DNA of 64,000 nucleotides from DATKFM01 sp963810485. GTDB taxonomy: Bacteria > Pseudomonadota > Alphaproteobacteria > Dongiales > Dongiaceae. How positions within the stretch are numbered: position 1 is the stretch's first letter; every line of letters begins with the position of its first letter. The notes under the pieces were generated by a model. It ran no database searches, was not told where the DNA came from, and was given only the letters and a program-made list of their open reading frames with translations. Positions 54,826 to 63,405 of the stretch are shown piece after piece. A program made the position numbers and the translations under genes. Location of the stretch: NCBI GenBank assembly GCA_963810485.1, contig CAWENQ010000002.1:124001-188000 (forward strand), in the 5' to 3' direction.

Positions 54826-55162
54826 TCGGGTGGCGGGACCAATTCAACTCTGAAGATCGTTGGATCGCGCGACTGCCACTTGCATCTGAGCGGCACCGGC
54901 ATTGGAAAAATCACGCTGCCGGCGATCGACGATCCGCTGGCGCTGCGCCGGGCGATAGACGCGGCCAGGACCAAGCTCGGATCGGCCGCACTAAGCCTTC
55001 CCTCCTGGCGGTTGCAGTCTTTGCAGCCGCCCTTCTTTGTAGTCGATCAAGTTTGCGAAACACTGCCCTCCGGCGCCGCCGCTGCCGGCCGCAGAGCGAC
55101 GACATCGCTTGTTCGTTGCCGGACCAAAGTTGTTGACGAGGGCTTTGCTCAAACCGGGTCGG
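54826..55162. other. Intergenic gap holding the PH-domain fragment
   Basis: About 340 bp between the 74-residue gene and the Ser-rich gene. Apart from the duplicated fragment at 54875-54990 I see no gene or RNA. Confidence 0.5.
54875..54990 (+). pseudogene. Partial duplicate of the PH-domain gene C-terminus
   Basis: The sequence reads HLHLSGTGIGKITLPAIDDP and LALRRAIDAARTKLG, nearly the same as the end of the PH protein (54441-54547). A few substitutions separate the copies. Upstream there is no TM segment or start codon with a site; the frame continues a little further as unrelated sequence. It is the 3' end of a former tandem paralogue. Confidence 0.75.
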
Positions 55163-56599
55163 TTAGCTCGGGCCCTTACTTCCGCCCTTGCCCTTGCCCT
55201 TGCTGCCCTTGTCGCCCTTAGCCTTATCGCCTTTGCTTTTGCCCTTGCCCTTGCTGCTGTCGGCACTGCCGCTTTGCGAGTTGCTGGCCTGGTCATTGCC
55301 GCTGCTGCTCTGGCCGCTGCTGCTCTGATCACTGCTGCTCTGATCGCTGCTGCTCTGGCCGCTGCTGCTCTGGCCGCTGCTGCTCTGATCACTGCTGCTC
55401 TGATCGCTGCTGCTCTGGCCGCTGCTGCTCTGATCGCTGCTGCTCTGGCCGCTGCTGCTTTGGGCATTGTCACTTTCGGCGCTGCTGCTTTCAGTGCTGT
55501 TGCTTTCGGGACTGCTGCTCTCGCTGTTGGCTGTATCAGGTGCCGGGTCAGGCTGAATGCCAGTGGATGCGGATGTACTGGTAGTCACAGATATGGCAGC
55601 GGTAGTGCTGACGACGGAAACCGTCCCGGCCACCGGCGGAACGGCTTTCCCGCCCTCAGATTTGTCTCTGTTGACATTGTTTCGGCAACTCTGAGTATCG
55701 CCACCGGACGGTGTCGATGCCGGCGCTGCGACGGAGCAGGACGCTGCATTCGCCGTCGTTCCGCCAGCAGCGGGAGCGACCTCGGCGACTGGTCCATAGA
55801 AAAGGTCCGTGCCACCGGCATCGTCTGCATCACCGGCCGCTTGCCCGAGCGTTGGTTCTACGTCAGACGGAGTGCCCGCTCCGCTCCCTGCAACGGTCGA
55901 TACCGGCGTCGCCTCCGTGCTGCTGGCTGCAGGCGAAATTTCAACTACCGGACTATACATAAGATCAGTGTCACCGGACGTGACTGTATCATTGGCACCG
56001 TACATCCCGGCGGATTGCGCGCCGGATGAAACGCCTGCCGCAGTGTCTGTACCGGCCGACGCCGACGCGCCCGCAGTACCGCTGCCAGCAGGGGGAACCT
56101 CGGTCATAGGAGGATCGAAGACTTCAATGCCATCGGCGTTGTCTATGTCATCGGCAACTTGCGCATCCGCTGGTTCTTCTTCAGGCAGAACGCCTGCGGA
56201 TGCGTCTGCACCGGGCGACAATGGGCCAACCATTTCATCATGTGCGGTAGGGGCAGGTTCTGGAGCCGGAACAGCCGGCTGAGCAACCAATGCCTTCGGC
56301 AGAGCATCGCAAGCTTTTCGCGCCTTGGCTGGGCCACTGCCCTTTAGTTCGGCGCAGACTTCCCGGGCCACCTGCGGCGGCAGCGATTCTATAAGATCAC
56401 CGACTAGGTGACTGGACGCGAAGGTCTTTATGAACCTAAGGGCCTCAGTCTTACTCTGCGATGTGACAGCCGCGTCGTAGCTATCTACTTCTGAGGTTTG
56501 GCTTGCCGCGCCGCTAGCGTAGAGCGCGAGTGCAATGCAGCAGGCTCCCGCCGTGAAAAGTAAATGACGACGCTGAGAACGCTTTTGCCAGTCGCTCAT
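55163..56599 (-). CDS. Secreted protein with Ser-rich pentapeptide repeats and Lys/Gly tail
   Basis: 478 residues. Signal peptide LLFTAGACCIALALYASGAA (cut near ASQ). A short folded-looking N-terminal region (FIKTFASSHLVGDLIESLPP, QVAREVCAEL) with three Cys comes first. Next is a long acidic region in which segments like DLMYSPVVEISPA and DLFYGPVAEVAPA recur. Then come eleven SSSGQ/SSSDQ-type pentapeptides and a basic tail of Lys, Gly and Ser (KGKGKSKGDKAKGDKG). The charge changes from acidic to strongly basic along the chain. It is probably secreted and disordered; binding to acidic polymers or the envelope is possible. Confidence 0.82.
   Translation of the reverse strand: MSDWQKRSQRRHLLFTAGACCIALALYASGAASQTSEVDSYDAAVTSQSKTEALRFIKTFASSHLVGDLIESLPPQVAREVCAELKGSGPAKARKACDALPKALVAQPAVPAPEPAPTAHDEMVGPLSPGADASAGVLPEEEPADAQVADDIDNADGIEVFDPPMTEVPPAGSGTAGASASAGTDTAAGVSSGAQSAGMYGANDTVTSGDTDLMYSPVVEISPAASSTEATPVSTVAGSGAGTPSDVEPTLGQAAGDADDAGGTDLFYGPVAEVAPAAGGTTANAASCSVAAPASTPSGGDTQSCRNNVNRDKSEGGKAVPPVAGTVSVVSTTAAISVTTSTSASTGIQPDPAPDTANSESSSPESNSTESSSAESDNAQSSSGQSSSDQSSSGQSSSDQSSSDQSSSGQSSSGQSSSDQSSSDQSSSGQSSSGNDQASNSQSGSADSSKGKGKSKGDKAKGDKGSKGKGKGGSKGPS
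55301..55465. repeat. 15-bp minisatellite, eleven units
   Basis: Eleven head-to-tail 15-bp units of the form GCTGCTGCTCTGGCC or with GATC, encoding the SSSGQ/SSSDQ pentapeptides on the minus strand. Units 1-4 (55301-55360) and 5-8 (55361-55420) are identical as 60-bp blocks, showing recent duplication. The repeat length is a multiple of three, so copy-number change keeps the reading frame. Confidence 0.95.
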
Positions 56600-56828
56600 G
56601 GTTCAGTCCTCCCCGAGCGTCCTGATGACATCCAGTGCGTTCAGCACTATGGACACTATACGGCAAATGAAGATCCAGTGCCAGCGGTTCCGGATTATTT
56701 TCTAAGATGCAAAATCACCTGGAACCCAGTGGTGCAGCCACGTACATCGGTGCATATCCTTGGAAGATCGGCAGCCAAGTCATTTCTGATTGTCGGCTCG
56801 CATATCATAGCGCTCGAGGCAGTCCCCC

Positions 56829-57455
56829 ATGATCCTCATCGGCCAGTACGACTCCCCCTTCGTCCGCCGCGTCGGCATCGCGTTGACGCTCTATAAGCTG
56901 CCGTTCGAGCATCGGCCCTGGTCGTCGTTCGGGGAGGCGGAGAAGATCCGGCAGTACAATCCGCTGACGCGCGTGCCGACGCTGGTGCTGGATAACGGCG
57001 AGGTGCTGACCGACAGCCACATCATCCTGGACTATCTCGACAGCCTCGTGCCGGCGGATGCCAGGATGTTTCCGGCCGCGGAGCCGGCCCGGCATCAGGC
57101 GCTGAAGGTGGCCGCGCTGGCGACGGGTTTGGGCGACATGGCTGTCAGCCTGTTCTACGAGACGAAGCTGCACACGGCGACGTCTGAGCTCCTGATGACG
57201 CGGCGCAGCGTCCAGATTGCCAATGTCCTGAAAGCGCTGGACGACGACCGGGCCAGCCGGAAGACCGACTACTGGTTCGGCGCGCGGATCGGTCATGCCG
57301 ACATTGCCATCGCCGCGGTGCTCCGCTTCATGGCCGACGTGCATGCGGGCTCGATTTCGTTGGCCGATTATCCCGCGCTCAAGGCACACGCCGCCCGCTT
57401 GGAAGCTCTGCCGGCGTTTCAGACGATCCAACAGCCCTTCATCCCGCCGGCCTAG
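56829..57455 (+). CDS. Glutathione S-transferase family protein
   Basis: 208 residues. Thioredoxin-like N-terminal domain (LIGQYDSPFVRRVGIALTLY, EVLTDSHIILDYLDSL) with Ser/Tyr-type glutathione contacts, and an all-helical C-terminal domain (FGARIGHADIAIAAVLRFMA). It resembles YfcF/YibF-type GSTs. It converges with the TRAP transporter operon. The substrate is unknown. Confidence 0.9.
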   Translation: MILIGQYDSPFVRRVGIALTLYKLPFEHRPWSSFGEAEKIRQYNPLTRVPTLVLDNGEVLTDSHIILDYLDSLVPADARMFPAAEPARHQALKVAALATGLGDMAVSLFYETKLHTATSELLMTRRSVQIANVLKALDDDRASRKTDYWFGARIGHADIAIAAVLRFMADVHAGSISLADYPALKAHAARLEALPAFQTIQQPFIPPA

Positions 57456-57460
57456 GCCGC

Positions 57461-58741
57461 TCAGCGAAACAGGCCCGGCAGCCAGAGCGACAGCGCGGGG
57501 ATGTAGGTCACCAGCAGCAGCACGAAGACGCTGGCGCCATAGAACGGCCAGATCGTGCGCATGGCCTCGCGGATGGTGATCTTGCCGACGGCGCAGCCGA
57601 CGAACAGCACCGTGCCGACCGGCGGCGTGTTCAGGCCGATGCCGGCATTCAAGATCAGCACGACGCCGAAATGCACGGGGTCGATGCCGAAGGCCTTGAC
57701 GATCGGCAGCAGCACCGGCGTGCAGATCAGGATCATCGGCGCCATGTCCATGAAGGTGCCGAGCAGCAACAGCACCAGGTTGATCAGCAGCAGAACCATG
57801 ATCGGATCGCTCGAGATCGACTGGATGGCAGCGACCGTGGATTGCTGCACCTGCAGGTAGGCCATGATCCAGCTAAAGGCCGCGGCCGCGCCGATGATCA
57901 GCAGCACCATGGCCGTGGTGCGCACGGCGCCGAGCGTCGCCTCGACGAAGCCGCGCCAGTCCAATTCGCGATAGACCAGCCCGGCGATCACCATGGCGTA
58001 GATGACGGCGATGCAGGAGCTTTCGGTCGCCGTGAAGACGCCGCTGCGCACGCCGCCGAAGATGATGCCGATCAGCAGTAGGCCGGGCGCCGAGGCGATG
58101 AAGAATCCCAGGAGCCGCCGCAGGCCGGGAAACGGCTCGGCGGGATAGCCGCGGCGGCGCGCCACCCAATAGGCCGCGATCATCAGGGAGCCCGCGAGCA
58201 GCAGCCCCGGCACGATGCCGGCGGTAAAGAGATCGGCGATCGAGACATTGCCGCCGGCGGCGATCGAATAGAGGATCATGTTGTGAGACGGCGGCACCAG
58301 CAGCGCGATGATCGCGGCGTTGACCGTGACATTGACGGCATAGTCGCGGTCATAGCCGCGGGCCGCCATCTGGGGGATCATCAGCCCGCCGACCGCCGAG
58401 GCATCCGCCACGGCGGAGCCGGAGATGCCGCCGAACAGGGTGGAGGCCACGACGTTCACCTGGCCCAGGCCGCCGCGCAGATGGCCGACGAGCCCGCCGG
58501 CGAAGTTGATCAATCGAGCGGCGATGCCGCCGCGGATCATCAGGTCGCCCGCGAAGATGAAGAAGGGTATCGCCATCATCGCGAACAGGTTCATGCCGGA
58601 ATTGAGCTGCTGGAACACCACGATCGCCGGCAGGCCCATATAGAGGACGGTCGCGAGCGACGAGAGGCCCAGGCAGAAGGCGATCGGCATGCCCATCAGC
58701 ATGAGGAACGTGAATCCGCCGAAGAGGATGAGATACGCCAT
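57461..58741 (-). CDS. dctM: TRAP transporter large permease (DctM)
   Basis: 426 residues with about 12 TM helices. Starts MAYLILFGGFTFLMLMGMPI; FGGISGSAVADASAVGGLMI and YAVNVTVNAAIIALLVPPSH are DctM signatures, as is GIGLNTPPVGTVLFVGCAV. It takes solute from DctP across the inner membrane using sodium gradient energy. The start overlaps the DctQ stop by one base. Confidence 0.95.
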   Translation of the reverse strand: MAYLILFGGFTFLMLMGMPIAFCLGLSSLATVLYMGLPAIVVFQQLNSGMNLFAMMAIPFFIFAGDLMIRGGIAARLINFAGGLVGHLRGGLGQVNVVASTLFGGISGSAVADASAVGGLMIPQMAARGYDRDYAVNVTVNAAIIALLVPPSHNMILYSIAAGGNVSIADLFTAGIVPGLLLAGSLMIAAYWVARRRGYPAEPFPGLRRLLGFFIASAPGLLLIGIIFGGVRSGVFTATESSCIAVIYAMVIAGLVYRELDWRGFVEATLGAVRTTAMVLLIIGAAAAFSWIMAYLQVQQSTVAAIQSISSDPIMVLLLINLVLLLLGTFMDMAPMILICTPVLLPIVKAFGIDPVHFGVVLILNAGIGLNTPPVGTVLFVGCAVGKITIREAMRTIWPFYGASVFVLLLVTYIPALSLWLPGLFR

Positions 58742-59283
58742 CAGACGGCCGCCCGCGCGATGTCGATCTCCCGCTGGTCATGGCCGGCGAGCAGCGCCAG
58801 GAACCGCTCGGCGGCGAACAGCGCGATCAGCGCGCCGCCGGCGATGAGCGGCAGATAATCGACGCCGCCGGGCACGCCCAGAACGGGCAGCGGCGCATCC
58901 CAGGTGCCCACCGCCAGCAAGATGCCATACCAGCTCATCGCCAGGCCGAACGCGGCGACGAGAACGAGATTGATGCCGTCCATGACCCGGCCGGCGGTGT
59001 CGCCGACGACATGGCGCACGATATCCAGGCCGAGATGGAAGCTCTCGCGCACGCCCACGGCCGCGCCCAGCAGGATGAACCAGCCCATGAGCTGAAGCGT
59101 CAGCGGCTCGGCCCAGGTGGGCGTGTCGTTCAGCACATAGCGGCCGAAGATCTGCCAGCCGACGGCGCCGGTCATCGCCAGCATGCCGGCGCCGGAAATC
59201 CACAGCGCCGCCGCCGCCAGCGGCGACACGATCCGGTGCAGCAGCAGGGCGAGCCGCCGCACCGGCGGGTCGGAGCGATGCAA
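58741..59283 (-). CDS. dctQ: TRAP transporter small permease (DctQ)
   Basis: 180 residues, four TM helices; a DctQ-type segment GWQIFGRYVLNDTPTWAEPL follows the first helix, then VGVRESFHLGLDIVRHVV. Pairs with DctM, whose start overlaps its stop. The DctP gene is 82 bp upstream. Confidence 0.92.
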   Translation of the reverse strand: MHRSDPPVRRLALLLHRIVSPLAAAALWISGAGMLAMTGAVGWQIFGRYVLNDTPTWAEPLTLQLMGWFILLGAAVGVRESFHLGLDIVRHVVGDTAGRVMDGINLVLVAAFGLAMSWYGILLAVGTWDAPLPVLGVPGGVDYLPLIAGGALIALFAAERFLALLAGHDQREIDIARAAV

Positions 59284-59365
59284 TATTCACCTGCATGATA
59301 ATCGGCGGCCCGCTCCTCCCGGGCAAGAGAAGCGGGCCCGCTCTGCGCCGGCTCAGGCACCGGCG

Positions 59366-60346
59366 TCACTGCACGGCTTTGATCTTCTCGACCAGCGCCT
59401 GCATCTTGGGATCGGTGACGAACTTGTCGTAGACCGGCTTCATCGCGGCCACGAAGGGCTCCTTGTCGATGGTGACGATCTCCGAGCCGGCGGTCCGCAC
59501 CTTCTCCTCGGACGCCTTCTCGCGCGCGACCCAGAGCTCGCGCATCTTGCCGACCGATTCCTTGGCCGCGGCGCGCAGGATCTGCTGGTCCTCCGCCGAC
59601 AGCTTGTCCCAGGAGATCTTGGAGATCACCAGCACTTCCGGGGTCAGCGAATGCTCGGTCAGGCTGTAATGCTTCGCCACCTCGTAGTGGCCCGAGGATT
59701 CGTAGGACGGCCAGTTATTCTCCGCCGCATCCACCACGCCGGTCTGCAGCGAGGAATAGACTTCGCCGAACGGCATCGGCGTGGCGTTGGCGCCAAAGGC
59801 CTCCATGATCGCGATCCACATGTCGGATTGCTGCACGCGGATCTTCATGCCCTTCAGATCCTCGACGGTCTTGATGGTCTTGTTCGTGCTGTAGAACGAG
59901 CGCGCGCCGGAGTCATAGAACGCCAGGCCGACCAGCCCGTGCGCCTCGAACGCCGTCAGGATCTCGTCGCCGATCGGGCCGTCGACGACCTTGTGCATGT
60001 GGTCCACGGAGCGGAAGAGGAACGGCAGCCCCAGCACCTGGGTTTCGGGCACCAGGTTGTTGAACGGCGCGGTGTTCACCCGGTTCATGTCGATGACGCC
60101 GAAGCGCGTCTGCTCGATGGTGTCCTTCTCGGTGCCGAGGGTCGCGTTGTTCATCACCTGGATCTTGATGCGCCCGCCGGTGCGTTCTTCCACCAGCTTG
60201 CCCATGTAGATCACGGCTTCCACGGTCGGATAGCCGTCGGGATGGATGTCGGCGGAACGCAGCGTTATCTCCTGCGCGTTCGCCGGCGCGGCTGCCAAGA
60301 CCAACGCGGTGGCCGCCGCCATGAAAAATGCTGTCAGTGTTTTCAT
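59366..60346 (-). CDS. dctP: TRAP transporter substrate-binding protein (DctP)
   Basis: 326 residues. Signal peptide KTLTAFFMAAATALVLAAAP, cut before QEITLRSADIHP. DctP fold with the carboxylate-binding Arg in the MKIRVQQSDMWIAIMEAFGA region and PMPFGEVYSSLQTGVVDAAE-NNWPS. DctP proteins bind organic acids such as C4-dicarboxylates, sugar acids or keto acids. CAGGAGAGG precedes the ATG. First gene of the dctPQM operon, divergent from the GntR gene. Confidence 0.95.
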   Translation of the reverse strand: MKTLTAFFMAAATALVLAAAPANAQEITLRSADIHPDGYPTVEAVIYMGKLVEERTGGRIKIQVMNNATLGTEKDTIEQTRFGVIDMNRVNTAPFNNLVPETQVLGLPFLFRSVDHMHKVVDGPIGDEILTAFEAHGLVGLAFYDSGARSFYSTNKTIKTVEDLKGMKIRVQQSDMWIAIMEAFGANATPMPFGEVYSSLQTGVVDAAENNWPSYESSGHYEVAKHYSLTEHSLTPEVLVISKISWDKLSAEDQQILRAAAKESVGKMRELWVAREKASEEKVRTAGSEIVTIDKEPFVAAMKPVYDKFVTDPKMQALVEKIKAVQ

Positions 60347-60457
60347 CCGGTCCTCTCCTGTGTGTTTGTCAGGGCGATGTGTCTCGCCTTCTGAACTTTG
60401 GCTGCGCGGCGGCTTATGCCGTGGGTCTATCTACATCCTCCGCCGACATTGATGGTT

Positions 60458-60487
60458 GTATGGTAGGCCCGGAGATTAGTATGGTAG
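60458..60487. promoter_or_regulatory. Direct repeats between dctP and gntR
   Basis: GTATGGTAG occurs at 60458-60466 and 60479-60487, exactly 21 bp apart (two turns), in the divergent promoter region. GntR/FCD operators often contain such motifs, so these are candidate binding sites for the adjacent regulator. Confidence 0.55.
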
Positions 60488-60523
60488 TCACAGTTCGGCA
60501 ATGGAGAGATTGAGGAATTAGCC

Positions 60524-61216
60524 TTGAAGGACTGGCTGGCGAACACCGATACGGTCGAGGAGCCGCGCAGCGCGGCGCGGCGGGTGGAGCTCGAGATCCG
60601 CAAGGCCATCATTACGCTGGCGATGAAGCCGGGGATGCCGCTTTCGGAGAAAGAGATCGCCGCCCGCTATGGCGTCTCGCGGCAGCCGGTGCGCGAGGCG
60701 TTCATTTCCCTGAGCCGCGCCGGCCTGCTGGAGATCCATCCGCGCCGCGGCACCTTCGTGGTCAAGATCTCGCTGGACCGGATGCTGGAGGCGCGCTTCA
60801 TCCGCGAGTCGATGGAAGTCGCCGTCGTGCGGCGCGCCTGCCAGCGCTTCGATGCCCGGGTCCGCACCCGCATGGATTTTTATCTCGATGTGCAGGAGAC
60901 CGCCGCCGAGTCCGGCGCGCATTACGAGTTCCAGCGCGCCGACGAACTCTTCCACGCCGCCATCGCCGAAGGCGCCGGCTGCCCATCGGCCTGGACTGTC
61001 ATGGAGAACATCAAGGCGCATATGGACCGCGTCTGTCACCTGACGCTGCCCGCCGCGACAGCGCTGCCTCTGCTGATCGATCAGCACCGCGCCATCCTGG
61101 CCGCCATCGACGCCCGCGACGCCGACGCCGCGGAAGCGGCGCTCAAGCTGCATCTGTCGGAGATCCTGAAGGCGCTTCCGGCGGTGCAGGCGGAGCATCG
61201 GGAAATGTTCGAGTAG
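60524..61216 (+). CDS. GntR-family regulator (FadR/FCD subfamily), TTG start
   Basis: 230 residues. Winged HTH at about residues 20-85 (PLSEKEIAARYGVSRQPVRE, GLLEIHPRRGTFVVKIS), then the helical FCD domain with metal-ligand His/Asp positions (EFQRADELFHAAIAEGAGCP, LLIDQHRAILAAIDARDADA). It starts at TTG 60524, with GAGGA upstream. FCD regulators sense organic acids and usually repress their own uptake locus. It is divergent from dctPQM, which it most likely controls. Confidence 0.92.
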   Translation: MKDWLANTDTVEEPRSAARRVELEIRKAIITLAMKPGMPLSEKEIAARYGVSRQPVREAFISLSRAGLLEIHPRRGTFVVKISLDRMLEARFIRESMEVAVVRRACQRFDARVRTRMDFYLDVQETAAESGAHYEFQRADELFHAAIAEGAGCPSAWTVMENIKAHMDRVCHLTLPAATALPLLIDQHRAILAAIDARDADAAEAALKLHLSEILKALPAVQAEHREMFE

Positions 61217-61338
61217 CCGGAGCCCTGTCGCGCCGTTCCGGCGCTGCCGCCTTCAACCGACCTCGTCACCTGTCATCGCGCTAGGCTACTATCGCGGCGA
61301 GCGCGACGACGGTCGCTGCCATTGACAGGAGACGCGCC

Positions 61339-62280
61339 ATGAACAATGCCAACGCGGTGTGGCCCGACATACCCTATCCCGCCTGGCGCGAAACGGCGTT
61401 GACACTGCAGCTCTGGACGCAGATCGCGAGCAAGGTGCGGCTGAGCCTTACGCCTTGGCTCAACCATGGCTGGCATGTGCCGCTCTATGTCACGGCGCGC
61501 GGGCTTGGCACGGGGCCGATCCCCGCCGGCAATGAGATTCTGGAAATGGAGTTCGATTTCATCGGCAATCGCCTCCTCGCCCGCACGAGCCGCGGCGAAG
61601 AGCGGACGCTGCCACTCGAACCGCAGACCGTCGCCGATTTTCATCGCCGCGTCCTCGACCTTATGAAAGACCTCGGCATCGCCGTGCACATCAACGAGAT
61701 GCCGAACGAAGTGCCCAACCCGATCCGTTTTTCGCTGGACCGAGTTCACGCTGCCTATGACGCCGCGGCAGTGCATCGCTTCTGGCGCGCGCTGGTGCAG
61801 GTCGATCGCGTCTTCAAGCTGTTCCGCACCGGATTCCTGGGCAAGGCCAGCCCCGTGCATTTTTTCTGGGGCAGCTTCGACCTCGCGGTGACCCGCTTCT
61901 CCGGCAGGCCCGCGCCGCGCCATCCCGGCGGCATTCCCGGCTTGCCCGACGCGATCACCCGCGAGGCCTATTCCCACGAGGTGAGCAGCGCCGGTTTCTG
62001 GCCGGGCAGCGAAGCCTATCCGCAGGCCGCGTTCTATTCCTACGCCTATCCCGCGCCTGACGGCTTCCGCGACCGGCCGGTGACGCCAGGCGCCGCATTC
62101 GAAGCCAAGCTCGGCGAATTCATCCTGCCCTATGAGACGGTCCGCACCGCCGCAAATCCCGACGCGCTCCTGCTCGATTTCCTGTCCACCACCTACGATG
62201 CCGCGGCCGATGCCGGGCGCTGGGACCGGGCGGCGTTGGAAGGCCCGATCGGGGCTCCGGGGAAGGTGCGGCGCGTATAG
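61339..62280 (+). CDS. DUF5996 family protein
   Basis: 313 residues. N-terminal pattern VWPDIPYPAWRETALTLQLW and TQIASKVRLSLTPWLNHGWH, then VPLYVTARGLGTGPIPAGNE; central FLGKASPVHFFWGSFDLAVT; C-terminal GFWPGSEAYPQAAFYSYAYP. This is the DUF5996 signature. No enzymatic role is known and no membrane segments are visible. An AGGAG-like site precedes the ATG. It lies between the GntR gene and the DapA-family gene. Confidence 0.85.
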   Translation: MNNANAVWPDIPYPAWRETALTLQLWTQIASKVRLSLTPWLNHGWHVPLYVTARGLGTGPIPAGNEILEMEFDFIGNRLLARTSRGEERTLPLEPQTVADFHRRVLDLMKDLGIAVHINEMPNEVPNPIRFSLDRVHAAYDAAAVHRFWRALVQVDRVFKLFRTGFLGKASPVHFFWGSFDLAVTRFSGRPAPRHPGGIPGLPDAITREAYSHEVSSAGFWPGSEAYPQAAFYSYAYPAPDGFRDRPVTPGAAFEAKLGEFILPYETVRTAANPDALLLDFLSTTYDAAADAGRWDRAALEGPIGAPGKVRRV

Positions 62281-62314
62281 GGTGGCGGCTGCGGCGCAAG
62301 TCTCGCGGCGACGG

Positions 62315-63254
62315 CTACTCCGCCGCCAGCTTCATGGCCTGATTCTGCTCCCACAGCCGGCGCGCTTCGGTCTCGATTGCGCTCAAGACCTGGCCCCGCC
62401 TCGATATTCGCCAGGAACGGCAGCAGCGGGCCGGTGTCGGCGATGCCGGCGGCGGCCACCGCGGCATGGAGGACGCGGAGCGGCGAATGCTTGTCGCGCA
62501 GATCTTCCAGCGGCAGGAACAGAGCGCGGAGGCGTTCGGCTTCGCGGTCATCGCCGCGCTGGAGCGCGCGCAACAGCGCCGTCGACAGCCACGGCGCCAC
62601 GCAGACGCTGCCGGAGGTGAAGGCAGCAAGGCGGAAGCGGCGCAGATGAATGATCGCCGGCCGTTCGCCGATGCCGCTGATCACGCGCTCGCGCGGCACG
62701 ACATTCAACAGCTCATCGAGGAACGGGTCGACAGCGGGGTCCTTGCGCACGATGGCGTACTTGATCGCGCAGATCGCGCCGTCGGCCATCAGGCGGCCGA
62801 GATCGGCGGCATCGACATAGCCGTCATCCTTCACATAGGCGATCAGCGGCTTGCCGTTGATATCCGCGAGCTTGCGGATGCCGGTCGCGACACCTGATGG
62901 CGTCGCCGGGAAGCGGTGCGGCAGCAGCATCGCCGTGGGGAAAGCCTGGCCGCGCAGAAACGCGAGCTGGTCGCTGGCCTTCCCGTAGTCGCTGCCGACC
63001 GACGGGATGATCCAATCGCCCGACTGCGCGATGTCCTGCACAAGCTCGGCGAAACGCACGAACTCCGACGGCGCCATGTTGTAAAGATTGGCATTGCCGC
63101 CATACATAAAGGTCGACACGCCGCCCGCGCGCAGATGCGCCAGCAGGCGGATATTCTGCTCGCGGTCGATCGCGAAATCCGCCCGGCGGCAGAGCGGCGG
63201 CACCGACAGCACGGAACGCGTCAGGTCGGCGGTTTCGACGGCGGAGGTTTTCAT
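62315..63254 (-). CDS. Dihydrodipicolinate synthase/NAL-family lyase (one frameshift near 62398)
   Basis: About 312 residues when restored. TIM-barrel class I aldolase: FAIDREQNIRLLAHLRAGGV, STFMYGGNANLYNM, Schiff-base Lys in AICAIKYAIVRKDPAVD. The last segment changes frame at IEAG, resuming as QVLSAIETEARRLWEQNQ-AMKLAAE, one extra G in a run. The start is ATG 63254. DapA-family members split pyruvate-type adducts; beside a TRAP transporter it probably acts on a sugar-acid or keto-acid intermediate rather than lysine synthesis. Confidence 0.87.
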
Positions 63255-63405
63255 CGGCGACCTCTCCCGGGGTCTCGGTATGGCGGGTTTCCTTATCTAC
63301 ACGTCATTGCACATTCCGCACAATCTCTGACGCTCTTGCGCCGCTTGCCTGACGCCGGTCATAAGTGCGTGCAACTTCACGACCGTCGCTTGAATGAGGG
63401 AACCC

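Noticed and set aside
55301..55465. Possible CRISPR array
   Set aside because: Units are contiguous 15-bp coding repeats without spacers and lie within a secreted protein gene.
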